Origin: Hydrogenophaga sp040372165
GTDB lineage: Bacteria > Pseudomonadota > Gammaproteobacteria > Burkholderiales > Burkholderiaceae_C
Reading direction: 5' to 3'
Length of the DNA stretch: 64,000 nt
Assembly: GCF_040372165.1 (NCBI RefSeq)
Contig: NZ_BAABWG010000002.1
Span: 620,001-684,000 of the forward strand
Part shown: positions 1 through 8,572 of the stretch, piece by piece
How the letters are laid out: each line of letters begins with the position of its first letter
How positions within the stretch are numbered: position 1 is the stretch's first letter
Notes under the pieces: model-generated
What the model saw: only the letters and a program-made list of their open reading frames with translations
Databases searched by the model: none
What the model was told of the DNA's origin: nothing
Program-made: the position numbers and the translations under genes

Positions 1-1
1 G

Positions 2-319
2 CAGTTGCAGCCAGGTGAGGTTTTGCGAGTGGACACGGGCTGCGTGGTGGCCTACACGCCCGATGTCGATTTCGACATCCAGTTTGTCGGTGGCGTGAAA
101 ACGGCGCTGTTTGGCGGCGAAGGCCTGTTCTTCGCCGTGCTGCGCGGCCCGGGTACCGTCTGGCTGCAATCCTTGCCCTTCTCGCGACTTGCCTCGCGCA
201 TCTTTGCTGCGGCACCCCGCATGCAAGGTGGCGGAGGTCGTGGCGGCGAGCAGGGTGGCCTGGTCGGCGGCATTCTCGGTGGCACCATGCTCGGCGGTGT
301 GCTGGGTGGAGATGACTGA
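2..319 (+). CDS. AIM24 (TIGR00266)-like protein, C-terminal part
   Basis: Only the last 105 residues lie inside the window; the frame is open from base 2. The visible part contains GGVKTALFGGEGLFF and GPGTVWLQSLPFSRLA, which I recognise from the C-terminal half of the AIM24/TIGR00266 family, beta-sandwich proteins whose biochemical role in bacteria is not settled. A Gly-rich tail follows (about residues 75-103 of the visible part). The next gene begins directly at the stop codon (TGAATG), so the two are probably co-transcribed. The family call rests on remembered motifs only. Confidence 0.75.
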   Translation, partial: QLQPGEVLRVDTGCVVAYTPDVDFDIQFVGGVKTALFGGEGLFFAVLRGPGTVWLQSLPFSRLASRIFAAAPRMQGGGGRGGEQGGLVGGILGGTMLGGVLGGDD

Positions 320-802
320 ATGACAGTGGGTTTGGCAAGCAGTGCAAGAGCGTCCCATGCGCTGGTTCTGACGGCGGTGACCGCTACCCTCACGCTCGGT
401 GGGTGCGCAGCCTACAAGGTTGAAGCGGTCGGGCCACAGGCCAGTGCACCGGTGAAGTCTTCAGCGCCTGCAGGCAAGCCGGGAAAGGCTCTGAAAACCG
501 GAGTGGCACCCGCACTCAAGGTGGTCCCGGACCGGGCGTCCCACATTGAAGGTCGTGGCTTTCAATGTCACGAGCCCTTGCTGTACGTGCTGTCGCTGGG
601 TCTCATCCCTGCGGTGTGCGTCAAAGGCTATGAGTTGCGTTCCAACGAAGAAGTGCTGGGGCGCTACGAGGTCAGCATGATGATGGGCTGGGCCGCCATG
701 TTTGCCGCCATGTCACCGGGCTGGTCGCTCGGATCAGGTGACGAGCGCGCTGAGACTCAGATCCGCCGACAATCGGGCGCATTGCGTTCAGGCGCCCGGT
801 AA
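320..802 (+). CDS. Putative lipoprotein of unknown function
   Basis: This 160-residue protein has a typical lipoprotein signal: a hydrophobic stretch at about residues 13-26 followed by the lipobox LGGC with Cys29 as the expected lipidation site. A Pro/Ala/Lys-rich linker follows (about 35-75), then a small domain with two cysteines (in GFQCHEP and AVCVKGY) that could form a disulfide in the periplasm. It starts directly after the stop of the AIM24-like gene and lies 76 bases upstream of the hydrolase-methyltransferase gene. I do not recognise a family. Confidence 0.7.
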   Translation: MTVGLASSARASHALVLTAVTATLTLGGCAAYKVEAVGPQASAPVKSSAPAGKPGKALKTGVAPALKVVPDRASHIEGRGFQCHEPLLYVLSLGLIPAVCVKGYELRSNEEVLGRYEVSMMMGWAAMFAAMSPGWSLGSGDERAETQIRRQSGALRSGAR

Positions 803-878
803 CTGGAACTCGGGCGCGGCTGGCCTCCAGGGGCAGGCAACAGGCAACAGGCAACACAAGACGATCAGGGAGAAGATC

Positions 879-2642
879 ATGGGCCATACCGAACAGCGAG
901 CCGCTCAATCGCTGAGCTTCCGTACGCATGACGACGTAGAGCTGCGCTACCGCCGCTGGCCTGCTGCCGCCAGCCGCCGCGGCGCCGTCGTGATGTTTCA
1001 CCGCGGCCATGAGCATGGTGGGCGCATGGCCCACCTGGTTGATGAGCTGGGGCTGGACGCGTTTGATTTTTATGCGTGGGATGCGCGCGGGCATGGAGAA
1101 AGCCCGGGTGAGCGTGGCTATTCACCCAGCTTTGGAACCTCGGTCCGCGATGTGCAGACGTTTGTCGATCACATTGAGCAGACGCATGGTGTCAAGGTGG
1201 GCGACATGCTCATCCTCGCGCAAAGTGTGGGTGCGGTGCTGGTGTCCACCTGGGTGCACGATTACGCACCTCGTGTCCGGGCCATGGTCCTGGCCTCGCC
1301 AGCATTCAAGGTCAAGCTCTATGTGCCGTTTGCGCGCCCCGGTCTTGCATTGCTGCAAAAGATTCGCGGCAATTTCTTCGTCAACAGCTACGTCAAGTCC
1401 AAATTCCTGACCCATGACGTCAGCAGGCAGCAGAGTTACGACTCGGACCCACTGATCTCCCGACCCATCTCTGTCAACATTCTTCTGGGCCTGTACGACG
1501 CGGCCGACCGCGTGGTCGCCGATGCCGCCGCCATCACGGTACCGACCCAACTGCTCATCTCCGGCGCGGACTGGGTGGTGCATCACCAGCCGCAGCACCG
1601 GTTTTTTGACCGGCTGGGCTCTGCGGTCAAGGAAAAGCATGTGCTCGACGGCTTCTACCACGACACCCTGGGAGAAGCTGATCGCGCCAAGGCTGTTTCG
1701 CTGATCCGGACCTTCGTGCTGCGCATGTTCGATTCACCGCCAGCGCCGGTAAACCTGGCTGATGCCCACCTCAAAGGATTCACGCATGAGGAGGCGCAGA
1801 CCTTGTCAGCGCCGCTGCCTGCGATGTCGCCCAAAGGCTTGTACTGGTCGACCTACAGGGCGGGACTCAAGCTGGCGGGAAGCCTCTCGGAAGGGGTGGC
1901 TTTGGGGCACCGGACCGGCTTCGACTCCGGCAGTACGCTGGACTACGTCTACCGGAATGAAGCCAGGGGGACTGGCCCCATCGGCCGTCTGGTGGACCGC
2001 AACTACCTCGATGCCATCGGGTGGCGCGGCATCCGTCAGCGAAAAACTCACCTCGAAGCGCTGATACGCCGTGCCGTTCAAGACGTGCAGTCCAGTGGCC
2101 AGCCGGTGCGCATCCTCGACATTGCGGCAGGGCATGGCCGTTATGTGCTCGATGCCATCGCCTCCTGTGGAGTTGAGCCGGAGCAGGTTTTGCTGCGCGA
2201 CTACTCCGACATCAATGTGGAAGACGGCCGTCGCCTGATCGGGCAAAAGAACATGGCCCACTTTGCCCGGTTTGAAAAAGGGGATGCCTTCGACACCGCC
2301 TCTGTGGCCAACGCGCTTCCCGGCGTGACGGTCGGCATTGTCTCCGGCCTGTATGAACTGTTCCCGGACAACGACTTGGTGCGGGCCTCTCTGGCCGGCA
2401 TGGCCAAGGCGCTGGATAGTGGTGGCTATCTGCTCTACACAGGGCAGCCGTGGCACCCGCAGCTCGAAATGATTGCCAGGGCGCTGACCAGCCATCGGCA
2501 AGGACAGGCGTGGGTGATGCGTCGGCGGACGCAGGCCGAGATGGACCAGCTGGTGCGCGATGCAGGTTTCGAGAAGATGGCTCAGCTGGTCGATGAATGG
2601 GGCATCTTTACCGTGTCGCTGGCCAGGCGCGTGGCCGAGTGA
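879..2642 (+). CDS. Alpha/beta hydrolase fused to class I SAM methyltransferase (YnbC-like)
   Basis: This 587-residue protein joins two enzymes. Residues 1 to about 290 are an alpha/beta hydrolase of monoacylglycerol-lipase type: oxyanion-region motif HRGHEHGG (41-48), nucleophile Ser116 in AQSVGA, and a likely acid Asp231 and base His261. Residues about 320-587 are a Rossmann methyltransferase with SAM motif I ILDIAAGHG (412-420). The same fusion is found in E. coli YnbC, a member of the ynbABCD locus linked to lipid metabolism by its gene content. The start at ATG 879 follows GGGAGAAG. The stop overlaps the start of the phosphatase gene by one base (TGATG), showing translational coupling. 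Substrate unknown; a glycerolipid or phospholipid is an inference. Confidence 0.85.
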   Translation: MGHTEQRAAQSLSFRTHDDVELRYRRWPAAASRRGAVVMFHRGHEHGGRMAHLVDELGLDAFDFYAWDARGHGESPGERGYSPSFGTSVRDVQTFVDHIEQTHGVKVGDMLILAQSVGAVLVSTWVHDYAPRVRAMVLASPAFKVKLYVPFARPGLALLQKIRGNFFVNSYVKSKFLTHDVSRQQSYDSDPLISRPISVNILLGLYDAADRVVADAAAITVPTQLLISGADWVVHHQPQHRFFDRLGSAVKEKHVLDGFYHDTLGEADRAKAVSLIRTFVLRMFDSPPAPVNLADAHLKGFTHEEAQTLSAPLPAMSPKGLYWSTYRAGLKLAGSLSEGVALGHRTGFDSGSTLDYVYRNEARGTGPIGRLVDRNYLDAIGWRGIRQRKTHLEALIRRAVQDVQSSGQPVRILDIAAGHGRYVLDAIASCGVEPEQVLLRDYSDINVEDGRRLIGQKNMAHFARFEKGDAFDTASVANALPGVTVGIVSGLYELFPDNDLVRASLAGMAKALDSGGYLLYTGQPWHPQLEMIARALTSHRQGQAWVMRRRTQAEMDQLVRDAGFEKMAQLVDEWGIFTVSLARRVAE

Positions 2643-4036
2643 TGAGCGAGGCCGGTGTGGTTGCGCTGCCTGCTGGCGGGCTCAGGGTCAAGCACGGCCT
2701 TGCATGGCTTTTTCTGCTGGCACCGCTTTTCTTTCTCAGCTATGGGTGGACCAATCAGCTGGCGGCGGACAAAGGCGTCACCGACCATGTGGTGTTCGGG
2801 TGGGAGACAGCCATTCCGTTCTGGCCCTGGACGATTGTTCCGTACTGGTCGATCGACCTTTTTTACGGCCTGTCCTTCCTCACCTGTCGAACGCCGCGTG
2901 AGGTCAACCACCATGGCTTGCGCCTGCTCACGGCACAGCTGATCTCCATCACTTGCTTTGTGCTGTTTCCACTGCGCTTCACGTTCGAGAAGCCCCAGAC
3001 CGATGGCATCTTTGGTGCACTGTTCGAATCGCTGGCGGCCTTTGACCTGCCCTACAACCAGGCGCCGTCACTTCACATCAGCCTCTTGATCATCATCTGG
3101 TGGGCGCTCGTCAAACGGTCCAGCCCCGCCTGGCGCTGGGCATGGCATGCCTGGGCGTTGCTGGTGGCCGTGTCCGTGCTCACCACCTGGCAGCACCATT
3201 TCTTTGATCTGCCCACGGGTGCCGCCGTTGGCCTGATGTGTCTCTGGCTGTGGCCTGATGGGACCGGGACGCCGCTGCTTGGCGCAGGCGCAGGCGCAGG
3301 CGCAGGCGCGGGCGCGGGCAATGGGCATGCATTGCAGCGTGTGCGCCGTCTTCGGCTCGCGGCGGCTTATGCCGCAGGGAGTCTTCTGTGCCTGTGGCTC
3401 GCATGGCCAGGGGGGCGTTTTGGCTGGGGCTGGTCACTGCTCCTGGGCTGGCCGGCCATCGCATTGGCGCTGGTGGCGACAAACTACGCCTGGTCAGGGG
3501 TAGCGGGTTTTCAGAAACGAGGAGGGCGGCAAAGCCTCGCCGTTCGCTGGTTGCTGGCGCCATACCGCCTGGGTGCCTGGGCCAACAGTCGGGCATGGAC
3601 CTGGCGAAACCCTGAACCCAGTGCGATCACGCCGCGTGTCTGGATGGGGCGCATTCCCTCTGGCACGGAGTGCAGCCGCCTGGGCCTTGATGCGGTGCTC
3701 GACCTGACCGCAGAGTTCAACACACCACCCGTCGCCGGGCAAGCGCTGTCCGTGCCCATGCTGGATCTGGTGCTCCCACCGCTCAATGCGCTCGACGAAG
3801 CGGTGGAGGCACTGGAGCAAGCCGTGCAATCGGATGCCCGCAAGGTACTGGTCTGTTGTGCGCTCGGTTACGGACGCAGCGCACTCGTGGTGGCCGCATG
3901 GTTGCTCAAGAGCGGTCGCGTCGAATCAGTGGACGAGGCGGCTGAGTGCATCCGGTCGGCGCGCCCGTCGGTGGTACTGGGCGCAGCGCAGCGCGAGCAC
4001 TTGCAGGCCTGGACCGCTTGCCGGCGGGGCATTTGA
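2642..4036 (+). CDS. PAP2 phosphatase fused to dual-specificity phosphatase (YnbD-like)
   Basis: This 464-residue membrane protein has an N-terminal integral-membrane PAP2-type domain (about 1-215) with PSLHIS in place of PSGH and a downstream QHHFFDLPTG, giving the His and Asp expected of the lipid phosphatase core. Further membrane segments follow. The C-terminal 130 residues are a cytosolic dual-specificity/tyrosine phosphatase domain with the CX5R signature CALGYGR (Cys406, Arg412). This architecture matches E. coli YnbD, and its coupling to a YnbC-like gene supports the assignment. The linker holds a Gly-Ala run encoded by a hexanucleotide repeat near 3283-3318. It probably dephosphorylates a lipid made by the same pathway. 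Confidence 0.85.
   Translation: MSEAGVVALPAGGLRVKHGLAWLFLLAPLFFLSYGWTNQLAADKGVTDHVVFGWETAIPFWPWTIVPYWSIDLFYGLSFLTCRTPREVNHHGLRLLTAQLISITCFVLFPLRFTFEKPQTDGIFGALFESLAAFDLPYNQAPSLHISLLIIIWWALVKRSSPAWRWAWHAWALLVAVSVLTTWQHHFFDLPTGAAVGLMCLWLWPDGTGTPLLGAGAGAGAGAGAGNGHALQRVRRLRLAAAYAAGSLLCLWLAWPGGRFGWGWSLLLGWPAIALALVATNYAWSGVAGFQKRGGRQSLAVRWLLAPYRLGAWANSRAWTWRNPEPSAITPRVWMGRIPSGTECSRLGLDAVLDLTAEFNTPPVAGQALSVPMLDLVLPPLNALDEAVEALEQAVQSDARKVLVCCALGYGRSALVVAAWLLKSGRVESVDEAAECIRSARPSVVLGAAQREHLQAWTACRRGI
3283..3320 (+). repeat. GGCGCA hexanucleotide tandem repeat inside the YnbD-like gene
   Basis: About six copies of GGCGCA/GGCGCG run in frame and encode a (GA)n stretch between the PAP2 and phosphatase halves. 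Because the unit is six bases, copy-number change would alter linker length without breaking the frame. Confidence 0.85.
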
Positions 4037-4044
4037 ACGAGGGC

Positions 4045-4515
4045 ATGGACCAGGATGCAGCCATGACAGCTGAGCCCGCTGCGATGGCGGCAGCCGCAGC
4101 GCGAAGACTGCTGTGGGGCGCGATGCTGGCGTTGGCCATCTGGATCGTTGTGGCCTGGCTGCTGCTCTCACCAGCATCAGGCCCGCTGGCGTCTTTGCCA
4201 GTCGGGTGGAACGCCTGGATCGGCGGTTTGGCCCTGCTGCTGGCAGGCGCGCACCTGTACTGGACAGCACGCGTGTGTTTTGACTGGTGGGTATTTGCCG
4301 GCTGGGCTCGCCGCTGGCGCACATCCGGGTCTCTGGCGGCGGGCGACATGGCAGCCTTTGACCGGCGGTTGGGACGATCCGCTCCACTGGAGACACTCAC
4401 GCCCGTGCTGGATCTGGCCCGGCGAACAAAAGGGGCCATGGGTCTGGTCAGGCGCCAGACGGCAACAGGTCTTGGATTGCTCTTCTGCGCTGCCTTCATC
4501 GCAACGGGGCTCTGA
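4045..4515 (+). CDS. Small membrane protein of unknown function
   Basis: This 156-residue protein has hydrophobic segments at about residues 21-42 (LLWGAMLALAIWIVVAWLLL), 52-70 and a weaker one at the C terminus (GLGLLFCAAFIATGL). It starts 8 bases after the YnbD-like stop, so it is likely the last gene of the same operon. A rho-independent terminator follows at 4531. ATG 4045 was chosen for the nearby GAGGG; ATG 4063 (MTAEP) is an alternative. I do not recognise a family. By position it may assist the lipid-modifying pair. Confidence 0.65.
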   Translation: MDQDAAMTAEPAAMAAAAARRLLWGAMLALAIWIVVAWLLLSPASGPLASLPVGWNAWIGGLALLLAGAHLYWTARVCFDWWVFAGWARRWRTSGSLAAGDMAAFDRRLGRSAPLETLTPVLDLARRTKGAMGLVRRQTATGLGLLFCAAFIATGL

Positions 4516-4526
4516 GCGCAGGCATG

Positions 4527-4564
4527 AAAAAACCGCCCGGTCTTGCGACGCGGGCGGTTTTCGT
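4527..4564 (+). terminator. Rho-independent terminator
   Basis: A 9-bp GC-rich stem (4531-4539 with 4551-4559) has A residues before it and TTTTCGTTTTG after it. It closes the YnbCD-like operon; the A-run on the left could also serve rpsT transcripts from the other strand. Confidence 0.85.
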
Positions 4565-4654
4565 TTTGCTTTGCTGGCAGCGCACCGTTTCAAACGGCGG
4601 GGCGGTTGTTCCGTGAGGAAGGTGCCGCGCCCGTGCAGTGCGCCTGAAGGGTGA

Positions 4655-4948
4655 TCAGGCGGCGGTGGCCAGGGCCTTGACCTTGGCAGACAGACGGCTC
4701 TTGTCGCGAGCAGCCTTGTTCTTGTGGAAGATGCCCTTGTCGGCGACGTTGTCGACCACGGACTGCATCTTGGCGAACAGTTCGACGGCCTTGTCCTTGT
4801 CACCGGCCAGAACAGCTTTCTCGACGTTCTTGACAGCGGTACGGTACTTGGAACGCAGGGAAGTGTGGGCTGCGTTCAGCTTGACGTTCTGGCGTGCGCG
4901 CTTGCGGCCAGACGCCAGGCGGGGGTTCTTTTTGGCTTTGGTTGCCAT
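4655..4948 (-). CDS. rpsT: 30S ribosomal protein S20
   Basis: This 97-residue very basic protein begins MATKAKKNPRLASGRKRARQ and matches S20, a primary 16S rRNA-binding protein of the small subunit. The length is as expected for betaproteobacteria. A ribosome-binding site AAAGGAA precedes the ATG on the minus strand. It is divergent from murJ, the usual arrangement in many proteobacteria. S20 is classically subject to translational autoregulation; no specific leader structure was identified here. Confidence 0.98.
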   Translation of the reverse strand: MATKAKKNPRLASGRKRARQNVKLNAAHTSLRSKYRTAVKNVEKAVLAGDKDKAVELFAKMQSVVDNVADKGIFHKNKAARDKSRLSAKVKALATAA

Positions 4949-5069
4949 GGTTCGTATTCCTTTAGTGGTTTGTGGATGTTGCCAGCAAAGCCGACCATTC
5001 TATCAGTTTCTCAGCGATTTGCCCATGGCCGGCGAGCGGCGAGCCCTGGCCGTGGTTACACTGGCGGGC

Positions 5070-6635
5070 GTGTCGCTGCTCAAATCCGCCTCTGTCGTCT
5101 CAGCCCTGACCCTGCTGTCCCGCATCACGGGATTGGTCCGGGAGGTTTTGATCGCCTCGACCTTTGGTGCCGGTGCCCTGACCGACGCCTTCAACGTGGC
5201 ATTTCGCATCCCGAACCTGCTTCGGCGGCTTTTTGCAGAAGGGGCGTTCAGCCAGGCATTTGTGCCGGTGCTGGCCAGTACCAGAGAGACCGATGGCGAC
5301 GAGGCCACCGCCCGCCTGATCAACCACATCGCCACCATCTTGTTGCTGGCGCTGCTGCTCACCTGTGTGGTGGGCGTGGTGGCCGCGCCTGGACTGGTGT
5401 GGCTGATGGCCAGTGGCCTGCAAGACAGTGGCGGCCGGTTCGACGCCGCCGTGTTCATGACCCGCTGGATGTTCCCCTACATCGCTTTCATGTCTCTGGT
5501 GGCTTTGTCCGCGGGCATTCTCAACACCTGGCGGCGCTTTGTGGTGCCGGCGGCCACGCCGGTGCTGCTCAACGTGGCCATGATTGTGGCCGCCTGGCTG
5601 GGGGCACCCTGGTTCGAGTCGATGGGTATCGAGCCGGTGTACTCGCTGGCCGCAGGTGTCATGGCCGGCGGTCTCTTGCAGCTGTTGATCCAGGTGCCGG
5701 CCCTGGCACGCATCGGCATGATGCCGCGGTTTCGCCTCGGGCCGTCGCAGATCAGGGCGGCCTGGTCCTACCCCGGCACGCGCCGGGTGCTCAGCCTGAT
5801 GGCTCCGGCATTGCTGGGCGTGAGCGTGGCGCAGATTTCCCTGCTGATCAACACACAGATCGCCTCCCATCTGGGTGCCGGCAGTGTCAGCTGGCTGACC
5901 TATGCCGATCGTCTGATGGAGTTCCCCACGGCCATGCTCGGTGTGGCGTTGGGCGTGGTCCTGTTGCCGCAACTGGCCGCTGCCCAGGCTGCCAAGGATG
6001 ATGAGCGATACAGCCGCCTGCTCGACAATGGTCTGCGCCTGGTGGTGTTGCTGGCGGTCCCCTGTGCGGTCGCCCTGTTGCTGTTTGCGCAGCCACTGGT
6101 GTCCGTGCTCTACCACTATGGCGCCTTCACGCATCACGACGTGGGTCAGACGGCCACTGCCCTCATGGGCTATGGCGTCGGGCTGGTGGGGCTGGTGGCC
6201 ATCAAGGTCCTGGCGCCTGGTTTCTATGCGCGCCAGGACATTCGAACCCCGGTCAAGATTGCCATTGTGGTGCTGGTGCTCACACAGGTCATGAACCTGA
6301 TCTTTGTCCCCTACCTGGCACATGCCGGCCTGGCGCTGGCCATTGGCCTGGCGGCCATGGTCAACGCGTCATGGCTGCTGGTTGGCCTCATTCGCCGCGG
6401 TGCGTATCAGCCAAGACCGGGCTGGTTGCGCTTCATCGTGCAGGTCGTCGTGGCCAGCGTGGTGCTTGGCGTATTGCTGTACTGGGTCAATGACCGGCTT
6501 GACTGGGTGGGTTTGCGCGTCTCGCCAGTGATGCGGGTGGCCTATCTGGCCAGTACGGTGGTCGGGTCTGCAGCGCTATATTTTTTAAGTTTGGCAGGTC
6601 TGGGCTTGAATCTTCGCCAGTTCGTCCGACAATAA
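5070..6635 (+). CDS. murJ: Lipid II flippase MurJ
   Basis: This 521-residue polytopic inner-membrane protein of the MOP superfamily moves lipid II across the inner membrane for peptidoglycan synthesis. Conserved MurJ features are visible: SRITGLVREVLIASTFG near the N terminus and RIPNLLRRLFAEGAFSQAF in the first loop region, then about 14 hydrophobic segments. GTG 5070 was chosen because the product then begins SLLKSASVVSALTLLSRITG, matching the family N terminus; ATG 5025 would add 15 residues. It is divergent from rpsT, and the SirB1-type gene follows 39 bases later. Confidence 0.96.
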   Translation: MSLLKSASVVSALTLLSRITGLVREVLIASTFGAGALTDAFNVAFRIPNLLRRLFAEGAFSQAFVPVLASTRETDGDEATARLINHIATILLLALLLTCVVGVVAAPGLVWLMASGLQDSGGRFDAAVFMTRWMFPYIAFMSLVALSAGILNTWRRFVVPAATPVLLNVAMIVAAWLGAPWFESMGIEPVYSLAAGVMAGGLLQLLIQVPALARIGMMPRFRLGPSQIRAAWSYPGTRRVLSLMAPALLGVSVAQISLLINTQIASHLGAGSVSWLTYADRLMEFPTAMLGVALGVVLLPQLAAAQAAKDDERYSRLLDNGLRLVVLLAVPCAVALLLFAQPLVSVLYHYGAFTHHDVGQTATALMGYGVGLVGLVAIKVLAPGFYARQDIRTPVKIAIVVLVLTQVMNLIFVPYLAHAGLALAIGLAAMVNASWLLVGLIRRGAYQPRPGWLRFIVQVVVASVVLGVLLYWVNDRLDWVGLRVSPVMRVAYLASTVVGSAALYFLSLAGLGLNLRQFVRQ

Positions 6636-6674
6636 ATGGAGCCGAGGCGAATTCATCGCCGGTTTGAGCACGCC

Positions 6675-7538
6675 ATGTCCCTGCCTTTCTTCGAGCAATT
6701 CAACGCCGTCACTCCGCTGGCCTATTTCGGCTCGCTGGTGCAGGAGGACGACGGCTTTCCGCTGCTGGAAGCGGCGATTGCCTGTGGTCAGGACGAATAC
6801 CCGGATCTGGATGTCCAGGTGGTGCTGGGCGAGGTGGATCAGCTGGTTGCGCGGCTGCGCCGCCGCTGCACGTCCGAATCTGACCCGCTGCAACGTTTGC
6901 GCACACTCAACCAGTTTTTCTTCCTGGACCTGGGTTTCGGCGGCAACGTCAACAATTACTACGACCCGGACAACAGCTTCCTCAATGTGGTCATCCGCAC
7001 GCGCAGGGGCATTCCGATTTCGCTGGCCATTCTCTGGCTGGAGCTCGCAGGCAGCGTTGGTCTGAAGGCCAAGGGCGTGAACTTCCCCGGGCACTTCATG
7101 GTCAAGGTGAACCTGCCCAATGGTCAGGTGGTGATCGATCCGTTCACCGGGCAGTCCCTCAGCCGCGAAGACCTGTCCGAACGGCTGGAGCCCTACAAAC
7201 GGCGCACCGGTCTGGTCGACGATTTCGATATCCCTGTCGGGCTGTATCTGCAGGCGGCGCAGCCGCGCGAGGTATTGGCGCGCCTGCTGCGCAACCTCAA
7301 GGAAATCCACAAGGCGCAGGAAGACTGGCAGCGCCTGATACCTGTGCAGGACCGGCTGGTCATGTTGCACCCTGATGCCTGGAGCGAGTACCGCGATCGT
7401 GGCCTCGCCTGGGCCGAAATGGGTGATGCCGCGCAGGCCGTCATCGATCTGCAGATCTACATGGATCAGGCCACCGATGCGCTCGACCGCGATGCCATCG
7501 GGCAGCGCCTGCTCGAGTTGCGCCGCACGCCCAGCTGA
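6675..7538 (+). CDS. SirB1-family transglutaminase-like/TPR protein
   Basis: This 287-residue protein has the SirB1 layout. An N-terminal transglutaminase-like fold (about 40-180) contains NQFFF, RRGIPISLAILWLELA and the segment GVNFPGHFMVKV. A C-terminal TPR-like part (about 190-285) contains the aligned RDRGLAWAEMGDAAQAV repeat. The biochemical activity of the family is not established. ATG 6675 (MSLPFFEQF) was preferred over an in-frame ATG at 6636 immediately after the murJ stop because it matches the family N terminus. It is probably co-transcribed with murJ. Confidence 0.88.
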   Translation: MSLPFFEQFNAVTPLAYFGSLVQEDDGFPLLEAAIACGQDEYPDLDVQVVLGEVDQLVARLRRRCTSESDPLQRLRTLNQFFFLDLGFGGNVNNYYDPDNSFLNVVIRTRRGIPISLAILWLELAGSVGLKAKGVNFPGHFMVKVNLPNGQVVIDPFTGQSLSREDLSERLEPYKRRTGLVDDFDIPVGLYLQAAQPREVLARLLRNLKEIHKAQEDWQRLIPVQDRLVMLHPDAWSEYRDRGLAWAEMGDAAQAVIDLQIYMDQATDALDRDAIGQRLLELRRTPS

Positions 7539-7543
7539 CGGTT

Positions 7544-8563
7544 TCAGCCTTTCTGAATGGCCGCACGTGGAGTGCCGGGCCGCCCCCACTGCCGCCATGC
7601 GCGGCGCAATTGCGTGTCGCTGCCGAATCCGGCCACATCGGCCGCCTGGCTCACATTGAGGCCTGCGTCCAGCGCGGCTTCGGCGGCCGCCAGCCGGATG
7701 CTGCGCAAATAAGCCAGCGGTGACATGCCCGCATGGTCGGCAAACAGACGCCCCAGGTGGCGTGCCGACGTGTGGGCCAGCGCTGCCATCTGGTCCACAC
7801 CCCAATCGTCAGCGGGCCGCTGGCTCACGGCGTCCTGCACACGGTGCACACCTGCATGCAAGTGGTTGCGCCCTTGCAGGAAGGGCGACAGCTCTGGGTC
7901 TGTCGGGCCGCGCCGCAGCGCCACCACCATCGCCTGGGCCACCTCGGCGGCGATCACCGGGCCACACACGTCGCCGATGCGATGCAGGAACAGATCGATG
8001 CCCGTGGTCACCCCTGCGCTGCTGTAGACCGGTGGGTCCATCACGAAGACCCGGTTGGTCTGCACCTGGCAGTGGCCGGCGGCCTGGCGCAAGTCGTCCA
8101 GGTGATGGTGATGCGTCGTGGCTTGGCGGTGGTTGAGCAGGCCAGCCCTGGCGGCAATGACCGAGCCGGCACACACGCACAGCAGTTCCTGCTGTTGCGC
8201 CTGCAGGTGCAGACCAGCCAGCCAGTTCAGCACCTCGGTGGCCTCTGCTCCGGAGGTGTCGATGTGTCTGCCCACCTGGCCCAGCAACACCACCCAGTGG
8301 GGCGATGTCTGGGGCAGGGGGGGCATCGGTTCCAGGCCGGCAATGCGGGCTCCCACAGACGACACCGATTCTGTGCGTGGCCCTACGAAGTGGATGTCGA
8401 ACCGGGGCGGCAAGCCCTTGCGTTCAAGCGCCTGGTTGGCAATTCGCAAGGCTTCTGCCGGGCCGGCCCAGTCCAGGATCAGGCTGCCGGGCAGCAGCAC
8501 AAAGTCCACCCGGATCGGCGCGTCGGTGTTTGTCGTCTTGCGCTCAGTCATGTGCTCAGTCAT
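7544..8563 (-). CDS. GlxA-family AraC-type transcriptional regulator
   Basis: This 339-residue protein has an N-terminal DJ-1/PfpI (class I glutamine amidotransferase-like) domain of about 200 residues with the nucleophile-elbow segment LLCVCAGSVIAARAGLL, followed by a C-terminal AraC-type double helix-turn-helix (about 240-330, with ARHLGRLFADHAGMSPLAYLR). This is the GlxA layout, whose known members regulate catabolic genes and sense a small ligand through the DJ-1 domain. It is the last gene of a three-gene minus-strand operon. Its start lies in a 12-bp tandem repeat that offers two in-frame ATGs (8563 and 8551). Ligand unknown. Confidence 0.88.
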   Translation of the reverse strand: MTEHMTERKTTNTDAPIRVDFVLLPGSLILDWAGPAEALRIANQALERKGLPPRFDIHFVGPRTESVSSVGARIAGLEPMPPLPQTSPHWVVLLGQVGRHIDTSGAEATEVLNWLAGLHLQAQQQELLCVCAGSVIAARAGLLNHRQATTHHHHLDDLRQAAGHCQVQTNRVFVMDPPVYSSAGVTTGIDLFLHRIGDVCGPVIAAEVAQAMVVALRRGPTDPELSPFLQGRNHLHAGVHRVQDAVSQRPADDWGVDQMAALAHTSARHLGRLFADHAGMSPLAYLRSIRLAAAEAALDAGLNVSQAADVAGFGSDTQLRRAWRQWGRPGTPRAAIQKG

Positions 8564-8572
8564 GTGCTCAGT
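8543..8572 (-). repeat. 12-bp tandem repeat spanning the regulator start codon
   Basis: Two perfect copies of a 12-bp unit (8549-8560 and 8561-8572) plus a 6-bp partial copy lie across the junction of the DJ-1 gene and the GlxA-type gene. Read on the minus strand the unit is ACTGAGCACATG, so it supplies the upstream gene's stop codon and two start codons (MTEHMTE...). Confidence 0.9.

Noticed and set aside
5100..6323. 407-codon open frame on the minus strand
   Set aside because: It lies wholly inside murJ on the other strand; its His/Gln-rich composition is that of a GC-rich antisense shadow.
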